NCBI GenBank assembly: GCA_026001145.1
Contig: BNZN01000002.1
Span: forward strand, 1 to 64,000
Length of the DNA stretch: 64,000 nucleotides
Origin: Clostridia bacterium
GTDB lineage: Bacteria; Bacillota; Clostridia; Oscillospirales; Ruminococcaceae
Direction: 5' to 3'
Both the position numbers and the translations under genes were made by a program. The notes beneath the pieces were generated by a model. It did no database searches and was not told where the DNA came from. It saw only the letters and a program-made list of their open reading frames with translations. The number at the start of each line of letters is the position of its first letter. Position 1 is the first letter of the stretch. Of the stretch, positions 36,181-45,838 are shown piece by piece.

Positions 36181-36542
36181 AAACTTTTTTAACCTTTTTA
36201 CTTTTTAAAATTCGCCTGATGACTTCAATCGCTTTGCACCGTTTTGGGGCGGTCGAGCGGTTGTTTTTTTGCATCTGTGTTTGCGTTCCAAGCGTTCCGA
36301 AATTTGTAAGAAAGCTCTGTTCATTCTCTTTTATTTCCTTCAATATATTTGAAAAGCACCTTTTACTTTGGCAAAAAGCGTTGTGGAGAGGGTCCAGGGG
36401 GAGGAGTTCAGCATCTCCCCTTGGTTCGTTTTGAAAAGCGAGTTGGCGAAACCCAAGAAAAGTACGAGAAAGCGAATTTGTTTTGTATTTCGGAATGATT
36501 GGAAAGCGAAGGAGAATGCCTTTTTCGAAGGAGAATAAAATC
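36181..36542. other. Gap between rpmA and obgE
   Basis: No gene. The right half (36367-36510) is a truncated MITE-like repeat in reverse orientation; the left half is A/T-rich. Confidence 0.6.
36367..36510 (-). repeat. Truncated MITE-like repeat
   Basis: Reverse-orientation fragment sharing GCAAAAAGCGTT, GTACGAGAAAGCGAATTTG and TTTCGGAATG with the complete elements at 43855 and 45968. Terminal repeats are absent. GTTGTGGAGAGGGTCCAG is shared in near-identical form with the fragments at 51511 and 52612. Confidence 0.6.
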
Positions 36543-37826
36543 ATGTTTGTTGATGTTGCAGAAATACGCATAAAATCCGGGAAGGGTGGCAACGGAGCGG
36601 TAAGTTTTCATCGCGAAAAATATGTTTCTGCCGGTGGCCCTGATGGTGGAGATGGCGGAAAAGGCGGAAATGTCATCTTAAGAGTTGATCCGCACTTGAA
36701 CACGTTGGTTGATTTCAGATATCGTGTAAAATATATCGCCAAAGATGGGGAAGACGGTGGACGAAACAACTGTTCTGGCAAATCTGCACCAGACACAATC
36801 ATTCGAGTTCCAAGCGGGACAATTGTGAAAGATAAAGAAACCGGCAGCATTATTGTAGACATGTCGCAAAAAGAGAGTTTTATGATTGCGAAGGGCGGTC
36901 GTGGAGGACGTGGCAATCAACATTTTGCAACTCCGGCGCGGCAGGTTCCTCAGTTTGCGATTCCAGGAGAAGATGGTGTTTCAATGGATCTTATCTTGGA
37001 ACTCAAACTGCTTGCTGATGTGGGATTGATTGGCTTCCCCAACGTGGGGAAATCGACATTAATTTCTGCAATCAGTAACGCAAGGCCCAAAATTGCCAAC
37101 TATCATTTCACAACCTTGCAGCCAAACCTGGGAGTGGTTAGCATAGATGAAGGAGAGTCTTTTGTGGTGGCGGATATTCCGGGGCTAATTGAGGGAGCCA
37201 GCGCAGGAGTTGGCTTGGGGCATGATTTTTTGCGGCATGTAGAGCGTTGCAGAATGCTTTGGCATGTGGTTGATGCTGCGGCACTTGAGGGCAAAAACGC
37301 AGTTTCTGATATCGAAGTGATCAACAAGGAACTGGCGTGTTTTAGTGAGGAATTGACTCAAAAACCGCAAATTTTGGTTGCAAACAAGTTGGATCTTGCC
37401 ACAGGGGATCAGGTTAAAGAATTAGAGGATTATGCAAAGCGTACTAAAACTCAATTTTTTGGTGTTAGTGCACTTGAAAGAAGTGGCCTTGACTCACTCA
37501 AGAAGGCAACCCTGCAAAAACTTAAAGAGTTGCCGCCAATTAAGGTTTTTGAGTCGGACTTTGATGACGATTTTGCAAAACCCCACCGCTTAGGATCTGA
37601 CAATGGGTTCGAAATTAAGGTGGAAGACGGAGTGTTTAAGGTCAAATCAGAGCTGCTTCTTCGAATTTTGAAATCGGTTGATTTGTTTGATTATGGGGCA
37701 CTTCTTTATTTTCAGAAGATGCTCATCAAAATTGGTGTGGATGCGCAGTTGAAAGCGCTTGGGATTCAAGAGAAAGATGTTGTGGTTATTGATGGAATCG
37801 ATTTCGATTTTGAATATATAACATGA
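36543..37826 (+). CDS. obgE: GTPase Obg
   Basis: A 427-residue essential GTPase in ribosome assembly. The glycine-rich OBG domain fills residues 1-158; the G domain follows with P-loop GFPNVGKS (164-171), DIPGLIEGA and NKLD; a C-terminal OCT domain of the Firmicutes type ends the protein. ATG 36543 has AAGGAG upstream. Obg after rpmA is standard. Confidence 0.97.
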   Translation: MFVDVAEIRIKSGKGGNGAVSFHREKYVSAGGPDGGDGGKGGNVILRVDPHLNTLVDFRYRVKYIAKDGEDGGRNNCSGKSAPDTIIRVPSGTIVKDKETGSIIVDMSQKESFMIAKGGRGGRGNQHFATPARQVPQFAIPGEDGVSMDLILELKLLADVGLIGFPNVGKSTLISAISNARPKIANYHFTTLQPNLGVVSIDEGESFVVADIPGLIEGASAGVGLGHDFLRHVERCRMLWHVVDAAALEGKNAVSDIEVINKELACFSEELTQKPQILVANKLDLATGDQVKELEDYAKRTKTQFFGVSALERSGLDSLKKATLQKLKELPPIKVFESDFDDDFAKPHRLGSDNGFEIKVEDGVFKVKSELLLRILKSVDLFDYGALLYFQKMLIKIGVDAQLKALGIQEKDVVVIDGIDFDFEYIT

Positions 37827-38346
37827 TTTTAATTATCTTTGTTGCTTTGTCATGAGCAAACAAAAACGTCAAAATAAACGATGCTTTCCGAACATTCCGG
37901 GATTCGCAACAAACTCGCCTTCTCGAACTTTTTTGTGTTTTGACAAAAAAGTTCCAAAAAAACAAACCAGAGAGGGAATTGCGATTTTCCCTCCCGGAAC
38001 CCTCCCTTGAAACGCTTTTTCCCAGAACCCAAGGTTGTTTGCTATGAGATTTTGAAATTGTTTGGAAAGTCTCAAATCAATTGTAACACTATGGGAATAT
38101 GCAAAAGGTGCTCAGAAATATTTGTAGTGTAAAATTTAAAAAAGTTTGTTACTTTTTTGAGAACTGAAAAAGTGAGGGCACGAGCGGAAATTTGAGAACC
38201 TTAAATTTAAATGAGATAATATGGATGATTTTGATGTTGTCGAAGTTGTCTTGTTTTTACAAGTATTGAAACAGCACTTATAATAAACATTTTGCTAGTG
38301 AGCAAAAATGCTTGCATTTCCACCTAATTTCCCGTAACTGGAAAGC
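37827..38346. other. Gap between obgE and the nrdD promoter
   Basis: No gene. 37830-38060 is a dispersed repeat; the remainder is A/T-rich with no clear signal. Confidence 0.5.
37830..38060 (+). repeat. Dispersed repeat: short repeat copy 2 plus truncated MITE
   Basis: 37830-37883 matches 10517-10569. From 37884 the sequence follows the MITE core, including TTTTTTGTGTTTTGACAAAA and the flanking inverted halves GAACTTTTTT / AAAAAAGTTC, then CCCTCCCGGA. The outer terminal repeats seen in complete copies are missing. Confidence 0.65.
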
Positions 38347-38375
38347 TTGACTTTCGCGATGAGATGCGCGATAAT
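38347..38375 (+). promoter_or_regulatory. Promoter of nrdD
   Basis: TTGACT (38347-38352), 17 bases, GATAAT (38370-38375). Confidence 0.6.
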
Positions 38376-38417
38376 ATATGTGTGACCGATGACCTGTTGT
38401 GCAAAAGTGTTGTGTGG

Positions 38418-38448
38418 CAAGCCATGGAGTGTGTGGCTTGTTATTTTT
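38418..38448 (+). terminator. Possible attenuator in the nrdD leader
   Basis: Stem CAAGCCA (38418-38424) / TGGCTTG (38434-38440), nine-base loop, then TTATTTTT. It lies between the promoter and the nrdD start, so it may terminate transcription conditionally. Confidence 0.5.
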
Positions 38449-38537
38449 GCCGGATTTTCCGTAAAGTTTATGGCTTTGATTGCGAGAGTATCGGGTTTTG
38501 GGTTTGAAAACGGTATGATTGGAGGTTGTTTTTACGT

Positions 38538-40688
38538 ATGTTGATGAAGATAAGAAAAAGAGAAGGAAATTTGGTTCCGTTTATTAAAGACAAGGTAACG
38601 CTGGCCATCTTCAAGGCTGCTTGCAATGTTGGCGGTGATGACTGGAACCGGGCAGAGGAATTATGTGAACAGGTTGTTGATTTGGCAGAAAAGGCTTTTC
38701 CAGATGGAATTGCAGAAGTTGAAAAGGTTCAAGATATAGTTGAGAAAGTGTTAATTGAAAATGGTCATGCCAAGACTGCGAAAGCATATATTCTTTATCG
38801 CGAAAGGCGCAGGACAATGCGGGAATCGAATGCGCTAATCGATGCGACAGTCAGAATGTTTTCTGAATATATCGAAGACGAAAGTTGGGAAATTAAAGAA
38901 AATTCCAACACACAAAAATCGATAAACGGCATGAACAATTATGTAAGAGAAGCGTTCACCAAGCAATATTGGCTGAATGAAATCTATCCACAAGATGTTA
39001 AAGATGCTCACCTATCCGGAGACCTTCACATTCATGATCTTGGATTTTTCGGTTCTTATTGCGCTGGCTGGGATCTTTATCAATTGTTGACCAAGGGATT
39101 TGGAGGGGTCGATGGAAAGGTTGAATCCAAGCCTGCCAAACATCTAAGATCGTTTTTGGGGCAGGTTGTCAACTCAACATTCGTTACACAGGGTGAAACC
39201 GCAGGAGCTCAGGCGTGGTCTTCATTTGACACCTATTGCGCTCCGTTTGTTAGGCATGACAACTTAAGTTACACTGCGGTTAAGCAGGCAATGCAAGAGT
39301 TCGTTTTTAATCTTAATGTTCCGACCAGAGTAGGGTTCCAGTGCCCGTTTTCTAACATAACATTAGATGTTGTTTGCCCAAACAACCTGCGCGACAAGGC
39401 TGTTGTGGTTGGCGGGAAGGTGAAAGACGAGACTTACGGTGAGTTTCAGGCTGAGATGAACATGATCAATATGGCGTTTTGCGAAGTCATGATGGATGGT
39501 GATTCCAAGGGGCGTGTTTTCACCTTCCCGATTCCAACGATCAATGTGACAAAAGACTTCGATTGGGACGCACCGGTTGTGAACAAAATCATGGAAATCA
39601 CTTGTAAATATGGAGTACCGTATTTTTCAAATTACATAAATTCCGACCTTTCGCCGGAAGATGCCCTTTCGATGTGTTGCAGATTGAGGTTGAACACCGG
39701 GGAGCTCAGAAAGAGGGGCGGAGGGCTGTTTGGTTCGAATCCTTTAACGGGTTCGATTGGTGTGGTAACCTTAAATTTGCCGCGTGCTGCGTTTCTTTCG
39801 AAAACAAAGAGTGAGTTTAACGAGCGCTTGAAGAGGTTAATGAAAATTGCCGTTTCTAGCCTTGAAATTAAAAGAAAAATTGTCGAAACACAGACAAGAA
39901 AAGGAATGTACCCCTATTCTGCGAGTTACTTGCAAGGGCTTTATGATAGGACTGGCCAGTATTGGTACAATCATTTCAACACGATCGGGATTATTGGGAT
40001 GAACGAGGCTTGCATTAATCTGTTCGGAGAAACCCGAGATTTGACCACAAAAGAGGGGCAGAAATTTGCAATCGAGACTTTAGATTATATGCGGGATTTC
40101 ATAAAGAATGTGCAGGAGGAAACTGGGCATTATTATAACCTTGAAGCAACACCAGCGGAAGGGACAAGTTACCGGTTAGCCAAAAAAGACGTGGAGAAGT
40201 TCAAAGCAATTAAAACCGCAGGTGGTGGCACTCCTTATTACACAAATTCATCTCAACTTCCGGTTGGGTTCACCGATGATATCTTCGAGACGCTAGATCT
40301 TCAAGATGAGTTACAGAACCTATATACGGGTGGAACTGTTTTACATCTTTACTTGGGGGAAAACATTAAAGATATCGAAGTCGCGAAGGCATTGATCAAA
40401 AAGGTATTCACTAACTATAAATTGCCTTACATTTCGATAACGCCAACATTTTCGGTGTGCAGTGACCATGGGTATATTTCGGGTGAGCATTTTGAGTGCC
40501 CCGAATGTGGCAAGGATGCCGAAGTCTGGAGCAGGGTTGTTGGGTTTTGGAGGCCAGTGCAAAACTATAACAAGGGTAAATATGCGGAATATATGGAACG
40601 AAAGAAATATCAACTTCCGGGCGAAAGTGCAAGTGAGCGGCAAATTTCTGCGAAGAGTTTCCCCGCAGAACAAGAAATAATTGCGTAA
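38538..40688 (+). CDS. nrdD: Anaerobic ribonucleoside-triphosphate reductase
   Basis: About 716 residues. This oxygen-sensitive glycyl-radical enzyme makes deoxynucleotides. Order: an N-terminal ATP-cone domain (about residues 10-100), the ten-stranded catalytic barrel with DLHIHDLGFFGSYCAGW and FQCPFSNITLD, a C-terminal zinc site with two cysteine pairs (CSDHGY... and CPECG), and the glycyl-radical loop SRVVGFWRPVQNYNKGK. The activating enzyme nrdG is not adjacent. ATG 38538 lies 12 bases after GGAGG; TTG 38526 is too close to it. Confidence 0.94.
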   Translation: MLMKIRKREGNLVPFIKDKVTLAIFKAACNVGGDDWNRAEELCEQVVDLAEKAFPDGIAEVEKVQDIVEKVLIENGHAKTAKAYILYRERRRTMRESNALIDATVRMFSEYIEDESWEIKENSNTQKSINGMNNYVREAFTKQYWLNEIYPQDVKDAHLSGDLHIHDLGFFGSYCAGWDLYQLLTKGFGGVDGKVESKPAKHLRSFLGQVVNSTFVTQGETAGAQAWSSFDTYCAPFVRHDNLSYTAVKQAMQEFVFNLNVPTRVGFQCPFSNITLDVVCPNNLRDKAVVVGGKVKDETYGEFQAEMNMINMAFCEVMMDGDSKGRVFTFPIPTINVTKDFDWDAPVVNKIMEITCKYGVPYFSNYINSDLSPEDALSMCCRLRLNTGELRKRGGGLFGSNPLTGSIGVVTLNLPRAAFLSKTKSEFNERLKRLMKIAVSSLEIKRKIVETQTRKGMYPYSASYLQGLYDRTGQYWYNHFNTIGIIGMNEACINLFGETRDLTTKEGQKFAIETLDYMRDFIKNVQEETGHYYNLEATPAEGTSYRLAKKDVEKFKAIKTAGGGTPYYTNSSQLPVGFTDDIFETLDLQDELQNLYTGGTVLHLYLGENIKDIEVAKALIKKVFTNYKLPYISITPTFSVCSDHGYISGEHFECPECGKDAEVWSRVVGFWRPVQNYNKGKYAEYMERKKYQLPGESASERQISAKSFPAEQEIIA

Positions 40689-40721
40689 GTTGCCTGTAAA
40701 ATTCGTTCGAGACGCATTTTG

Positions 40722-40748
40722 AGAGCCACCCCTCTGGGGTGGCTCTTT
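40722..40748 (+). terminator. Terminator after nrdD
   Basis: Perfect 11-bp stem AGAGCCACCCC / GGGGTGGCTCT with a TCT loop; only a short T-run follows. Confidence 0.75.
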
Positions 40749-40907
40749 GCCTGTAATTTTTTTCCAATTGCTTTCCGATTCCCCTATCCCCGATCAGCAA
40801 TAAACCGTAGAACTTGTTGCCCTTATTTGTGTGGCTTCCATAAAAATGGCTCGGCGTGCCCCGCAAGGGTCTCTCCGTGCGTGCTCTTTTTGGAATCGGG
40901 AATGCAT

Positions 40908-41638
40908 TCATTCGTCTTCGTATGCGGGTGGCACAATTCGTGTGCCGCGAGGAGGAGGAACTGAAAACCCGCGACTTAGACAGTGTGCATCAATTTGCGC
41001 ATCAATTTCTGCGAATTTTTTTTCTCTATTTTTGGCAAGCTCAGTTTCTGCGGCAAGCTTACTCCCAGGCAAGGCCGTACACCGGGGCCTGTGCCGCCGG
41101 GTTTCTCCGGGCCCTTTGCCTAAATCTTCTGTCACCCAGACTATATTTATCCTCCCGGTTTCTGGCAAATTGGGCAAAAAATAAAGCTCAGTCTGCTGTG
41201 CAGCTTCTGGAGTAAACGAACAGCTCTGTGTATTTGTATTAAAAAGCGCTTCAAAAAGAAATCTTGGCGTTGTGAACCGCTCTCTTACTCCTGGAATCTG
41301 GGTAAATGCCTCCCAAATTGTATCGTCTTTAGGCACCACAACTATATAGAGCCCTACAAAAAATTTGACGTGAAACCTAGTGCTACGTTTTCTTCCCACA
41401 CACTATCATAAGAAGACATAACTACTTCATTCTTTTTTTCCAACATCAATGTTACATTCGGGTTTTTAAAACACAGCGAGTTACCTTCTCTCCAATCAGC
41501 CAAAAAAAGCCCTATAAAGTGATTTTTCTGAGGGAACGAAATAGGAGCAGCAAAAGAGAGCGAAGAAAACAGTGGGAAAATACTTACCAGCGCGAGAAAT
41601 ACCAATGAAATTTTCTGGAGTTGTCCCTTTTTGTTCAT
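40908..41638 (-). pseudogene. Frameshifted secreted protein, paralogue of 16011-17402
   Basis: Starts at ATG 41638 with a signal peptide (KKGQLQKISLVFLALVSIF) and reads as far as DSVWEENVALGFTSNFL before a stop near 41354. One frame over the match to the paralogue continues (VVVPKDDTIWEAFTQIP). The break lies in a run of six T near 41359-41365; seven T would restore the frame. The restored product would end at 40908, with a Glu/Lys-rich helix, and is much shorter than the 463-residue paralogue. Promoter and leader are of the shared secreted type. Decay, phase variation or a sequencing slip are all possible. Confidence 0.7.
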
Positions 41639-41694
41639 AAATACACATCCTTTCAAAATTTCGGAGGCAGAACACCTACCTCTCTACGCCTATA

Positions 41695-41723
41695 AGTTTA
41701 CCACAATCTATGTACTGTGTCAA
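41695..41723 (-). promoter_or_regulatory. Promoter of the secreted-protein type
   Basis: On the minus strand TTGACA (41723-41718), 17 bases, TAAACT (41700-41695), followed by a CTCCGAAATTTTGAAA leader. Confidence 0.7.
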
Positions 41724-41856
41724 TAATCTTTTGAGTGAAAAACCTAACTTCAAAGAACAATCTAAATTAATGGAGAATATTAAATAAATATTTTATATGT
41801 TTTGTGCAAAATATGTTTAGCCACACATGTGAGTGCGTGTTGCAAACCGTTGATTT

Positions 41857-43044
41857 TTATTCAGACACTTTCTCTGTTCTTATCGAATACGCATCCGCCA
41901 AAACAGAGCCGGATTCATCCAGCAACACCCCACGCAGACTGGTTTCTGCTTCTCTTATTTTTTCAATCTCTGGGTTGGTCTTTGGGTGTTTGGGGACAAA
42001 AACCGTGCAACAATCTTCATATGGCAAAATGGAAGTTTCAAATGTCCCTATTTTGCGTGCTATTTCGATGATTTCGCGCTTATCCATCCCGATAAGCGGC
42101 CTGAAAATGGGGAGGGTGCAGACTTCTTCAGTGCAGGTTATGGCCTCTAAAGTTTGGCTTGCAACCTGCCCCAGACTTTCTCCGGTAATTAGTGTTCCTT
42201 CTTTATTTTCAAAAGCAATTTGCTCTGCCATCCTTAACATAAACCGCCGCATTATGATCGTAAATAATCTTTCTGGGCAAAGTTTTTTAATCCGCTCTTG
42301 AATGTATGTAAACTCGATTGTATGCAGTGTGGCCGCACCGCAATATTTAGTTAACTTTCTGAGCAAATCCACAACCTTCATGTGGGCAAACTCACTGGTA
42401 TATGGCGGACTTTCAAAATGTGTATAGCTGAGGCTCAAACCTCTCTTGGCAAGCATATACGCCGCAACAGGACTATCAATTCCTCCTGAAATGAGCACGT
42501 TCCCTTTGCCACAACATCCAACAGGCATTCCACCGAGCCCACGAATTTCAGAAACATAAACATAAGCTCCATCTCGTCTGACTTCTACCTTAAGGGTCAG
42601 ATCCGGGTTGTGTACATCTACGCAAATCCCTTTTACATTTTGCAAAATATAATTACCGATTTGTGGGCAGAGTTCCGCGGAACGTGGCAGAAACTTCTTA
42701 TCTGCTCGTTTTGCCTCCACTTTGAAGCTGTTAAATGGTTCGGATTCATTTACCAACTGCAAGCAACATAACTTTATGACATCAAGATCTTTGCTGCAAA
42801 GTTTGGCCATCCCCAGTTTGCTGATTCCGAAAACATTTTTAACCAAATCCAGAGCTTTATTTAAATCTGAATCTTTTTGGTTCGCTTTAACAACAAAGGT
42901 TGAATCAGATTCCAAAAGAAGGAATTCACCTAAACTTTTCAGTTTTCCTTTTATGTTACGGCAAAGAAGAGCTACAAATCTCCCCTTGTTGAGACCTTTC
43001 AGAGCAATTTCTCCGGGTTTTATTAAGATCACGTCTTCGAACAT
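41857..43044 (-). CDS. thiI: tRNA 4-thiouridine synthetase ThiI
   Basis: About 395 residues. It adenylates and thiolates uridine 8 of tRNA and supplies sulfur for thiamine. Order: ferredoxin-like and THUMP domains (about 1-165) and a PP-loop ATPase with SGGIDSPVAAYM. The rhodanese domain of the E. coli enzyme is absent, as in most Firmicutes. ATG 43044 follows GGAAGGAA. The cysteine desulfurase gene that often accompanies it is not adjacent. Confidence 0.93.
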   Translation of the reverse strand: MFEDVILIKPGEIALKGLNKGRFVALLCRNIKGKLKSLGEFLLLESDSTFVVKANQKDSDLNKALDLVKNVFGISKLGMAKLCSKDLDVIKLCCLQLVNESEPFNSFKVEAKRADKKFLPRSAELCPQIGNYILQNVKGICVDVHNPDLTLKVEVRRDGAYVYVSEIRGLGGMPVGCCGKGNVLISGGIDSPVAAYMLAKRGLSLSYTHFESPPYTSEFAHMKVVDLLRKLTKYCGAATLHTIEFTYIQERIKKLCPERLFTIIMRRFMLRMAEQIAFENKEGTLITGESLGQVASQTLEAITCTEEVCTLPIFRPLIGMDKREIIEIARKIGTFETSILPYEDCCTVFVPKHPKTNPEIEKIREAETSLRGVLLDESGSVLADAYSIRTEKVSE

Positions 43045-43338
43045 ATTTTTCCTTCCAATTCCTCCACAGTCAGAAACTGGCCGCATCAAGCGGCCAACAA
43101 TCTCCCACAATCTTTTTTAACCTTTGAGTAGAGTTCAAAAACTTCCCCGCTGTGCCGTTTTGCAGCCAAATTAAAACCCGAAGGTTTCAAATAATGGAGA
43201 TTCCTTGCATATTTCATGTTTTCTGCTATGTTTAATTTCGCCGCAGACATACAACTCCATACCAAGAGATTGTCTCCTCAAAACTAACTGTTGGATTATA
43301 AAAACCACAAATATCGAACACAGCAGGTTCGGCGAAAG
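43045..43338. other. Gap upstream of thiI
   Basis: No gene. A hairpin TGGCCGC / GCGGCCA (about 43078-43096) lies 34 bases before the thiI start on its leader side. Confidence 0.45.
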
Positions 43339-43767
43339 CTATTCACAATTGTCGCAACCTTTGCCACACTCCTCGTCGCAATCTTCGTCGCAACATTCAC
43401 AGTCACAGCCATCTTCATCCGAACAATCACAATCGCAATCATCTTCCAAAATATCAAAAAACTCCGAGAGCTGCTCTGTGAACAACTTTGAGATTTTGGC
43501 AAATTCTTCCTCATCCTCGAGCAAAACAAACGTTTCTTCGCCATCTTCCATAACGGCCTTTGCTACAACCAACTCATCTGACTGCGGCTCGTCGCCTTCT
43601 TCTTCCAGCCCTGCCGTGGATAACAGAGCAAAATATCTAACATCATCCACACACAATTCGTCTATTATCTCAAATTCATATTCCTTGTTATTTTCGTCCA
43701 CAAAAACAACAAATTCGGCTTCTGATTCAAGTTCCTGCTCAACATCCATATCTTCTTCCAATGTCAT
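43339..43767 (-). CDS. DUF1292 protein with Cys/Asp-rich tail
   Basis: A 142-residue acidic protein. Residues 20-110 match the DUF1292 (YrzB-like) pattern: FVVFVDENNKEYEFEIIDEL and a later ETFVLLEDEEEF strand. The last 35 residues are unusual, alternating Cys with Asp/Glu (DDCDCDCSDEDGCDCECCDE), and could bind metal. GAGGAGGGG lies 7 bases before the ATG. Function is unknown; small DUF1292 proteins are common in Firmicutes. Confidence 0.8.
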   Translation of the reverse strand: MTLEEDMDVEQELESEAEFVVFVDENNKEYEFEIIDELCVDDVRYFALLSTAGLEEEGDEPQSDELVVAKAVMEDGEETFVLLEDEEEFAKISKLFTEQLSEFFDILEDDCDCDCSDEDGCDCECCDEDCDEECGKGCDNCE

Positions 43768-43854
43768 TCTCAAACCCCTCCTCAACAATAAGACATTGCC
43801 ACTAGATTGATAATAACACTATTTCGTTAAAAAATCAACTTTACAAAGACACAC

Positions 43855-44241
43855 GGTTCTTCTCCAATTGTCGTAATGGATTAGGACAAGCAAGTTCAAA
43901 TTTGGCTGCAGCGAGACAGAGCTTGTTATTTTGTCTTCCTGTCAACAGTAGTTGCAATTGATGTGAGACTTTTCAAGCAATTAATTTGCTTTTCAAACGC
44001 TCCGAGATTTGGAGCAAGTTTGCTTTTTCACGTGCTTTTCAAACATTCCGGAATTCGAAACACATCGCTTTCTCGAACTTTTTTGTGTTTTGACAAAAAA
44101 GTTCCAAAAAAACAAACCAGGGAAGTAATTGCGATTTTCCTTCCCTGGACCTATCCTTAAAACGCTTTTTCCATAGCCTAGGGTTACTGCTTTTGATTTT
44201 GCAAATAAAAAGTCAGACTTTTACGATTTTGGGAGAGAACC
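43855..44241 (+). mobile_element. Complete MITE, copy 1 (387 bp)
   Basis: Non-coding element bounded by GGTTCTTCTCC and GGGAGAGAACC, with flanking target duplications AAGACACAC (43846-43854) and AAGACACAA (44242-44250), 8 of 9 identical. Internally it carries AATTGTCGTAATGGATTAGG, CTGCAGCGAG and the core with TTTTTTGTGTTTTGACAAAA. Same length as the copy at 53520. Confidence 0.85.
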
Positions 44242-44250
44242 AAGACACAA

Positions 44251-44365
44251 ACCAGCTATTAATCGCCAAGTCAAAACTCCCCTTTTGTAATTCAGATGAC
44301 AGATTCTTTGATAAAGAGATCACACCCTGGTGTTTGATTCACTTCAATATTAAAATTCAGATTTC
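44251..44365 (-). pseudogene. Decayed 3' end of an ATP-grasp gene
   Basis: Leftward translation gives EVNQTPGCDLF and LGD in the same order as EANHMPGYDAY and LGDKRG at the C-terminus of the intact gene at 46342, with several stops between. The DNA is also similar beyond the stop (AGCTATTAATCGCCAAGTC versus AGCTGTTAATTGCCAAGTC). It is a duplicate of the gene end, now sitting between a MITE and the ABC-F gene. Confidence 0.7.
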
Positions 44366-45838
44366 CACAATGTTATCAGCTATTTTTTCCACAAACATTT
44401 TATCGTGCTCAACAAATAAAAGCGTTGGTTTATATTTTAAAATTAGTTCTTCAATTTGCATCCGTGACAAAACGTCAACAAAATTCAGCGGTTCATCCCA
44501 AATATAAAGGTGTGCACTTTCGCAGAGACTTTTCGCAGTTAAAATTTTTTTCTTCTGACCCTCGCTAAATTCCGAAATGTCTTTTTCAAATTGAATCCTT
44601 GAAAAATCAAGTTTACGCAAAATGGCTTTAAACAAGCTTTCGCTTATGTTGTGAATTTTAGCAAATTCGGTTAAATTTCCGGAGAGCTCTGAAGTATCTT
44701 GCGAAACATAAGAAACTTTTAAATGGTTTGCAACATTGATTGTGCCTGAAGTTTTAATATCTTCACCCAAAATCAATTTCAGAATGCTAGATTTTCCGCA
44801 GCCATTTTCCCCTTTTAACGCAATTCTACCTCCGGTATTCATCACGAAGTTTATGTTTTTGCAAACAACTTTTTCGCCATAAAATATAGATAAATTAGAA
44901 ATTTCAAGCAATTTGCTTTGATGGTAAATAAGCGGACTTAACTTCAAGTCTTCGGCAATTTCCACATTTTTTAAAAGCTTGGATTTTTCTTCAATTGCTT
45001 TGTTTTTGCGACTTTCAGCAGACTTTGATCTTTTCATCATTTTTGCAGCCTTGTGGCCAATAAAACCTCTGTCGGGTTTAAGTCCCGATGAGCGTTTACC
45101 TCCATATTTTGTGGCTTCGACCGTATCAGACCAATTTGCAGATTGTTTTGCGGATTCATGCAACCTGCTGATATCTTTTTTAAGTTTTTCATTTTCAGAA
45201 AGTTCAAAATTGGCTTGAAATTCTTTGTTTTGCCACCAAGATGAAAAATTTCCTCGCTGAACCTCAATGTTTGTGAGGTTTATAGACAAAATATGATCAA
45301 CGCAAGAATCTAAAAAGTTTCTGTCGTGCGAAACCAAAATAAAGCCATTTTTTCGGTTCAAATATTCTGACACGATTTGGCGCGATTCAAAATCAAGGTG
45401 ATTTGTGGGTTCGTCAATTAGCAAAAAATTATTATCTTTCAAAAACAAAATTGCTAAAAGCAACTTTGTTTGCTCGCCATTGCTTAGACTTTCAAATGGT
45501 CTGCTTAAAATTTCCTCTGATAATTTTAAAAGTGAAATTTCTTTGTTAAGCTGCCAAAGCTCAAATTTAGGATGAATTTTTTCTGCAATTTCTAAACTGG
45601 TTTTTGATTTATCTTTCACTTCAAACGGAAAATAATCGAAATTCACAGATTTTGCAATTTCCCCCGAATATTCGTATTTGCGAAGCAATAGTTTCAAAAA
45701 AGTTGTTTTGCCACGGCCGTTTCTTCCGACAAAACCTAATTTCCAGTCGGTATCAATCGAAAATGAAACATTTTCAAAAATATTATCGTAACTGCCATCA
45801 TAGCCAAAAGTTAACTTTGAAACATTTATCAAGGACAC
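44357..45838 (-). CDS. ABC-F ribosome-protection ATPase, Lsa type
   Basis: A 493-residue protein with two ABC domains and no membrane part. The first has DTDWKLGFVGRNGRGKTTFL, LSNGEQTKLLLAIL and LLIDEPTNHLD; the second has GENGCGKSSILKLIL, FSEGQKKKILTAKSL and LYIWDEPLNFVD. The interdomain linker contains ANWSDTVEATKYG. The pattern matches the Lsa group, which dislodges lincosamides, streptogramin A and pleuromutilins from the ribosome. GTG 45838 follows AGGAGGCG by 6 bases. The gene looks A/T-richer than its neighbours and lies between two MITEs, which suggests acquisition. Confidence 0.85.
   Translation of the reverse strand: MSLINVSKLTFGYDGSYDNIFENVSFSIDTDWKLGFVGRNGRGKTTFLKLLLRKYEYSGEIAKSVNFDYFPFEVKDKSKTSLEIAEKIHPKFELWQLNKEISLLKLSEEILSRPFESLSNGEQTKLLLAILFLKDNNFLLIDEPTNHLDFESRQIVSEYLNRKNGFILVSHDRNFLDSCVDHILSINLTNIEVQRGNFSSWWQNKEFQANFELSENEKLKKDISRLHESAKQSANWSDTVEATKYGGKRSSGLKPDRGFIGHKAAKMMKRSKSAESRKNKAIEEKSKLLKNVEIAEDLKLSPLIYHQSKLLEISNLSIFYGEKVVCKNINFVMNTGGRIALKGENGCGKSSILKLILGEDIKTSGTINVANHLKVSYVSQDTSELSGNLTEFAKIHNISESLFKAILRKLDFSRIQFEKDISEFSEGQKKKILTAKSLCESAHLYIWDEPLNFVDVLSRMQIEELILKYKPTLLFVEHDKMFVEKIADNIVEI

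Noticed and set aside
40750-41215. Plus-strand GC-rich reading frames over the broken secreted gene
   Set aside because: The minus strand has a signal peptide, promoter and a paralogue match; the plus-strand frames have none.
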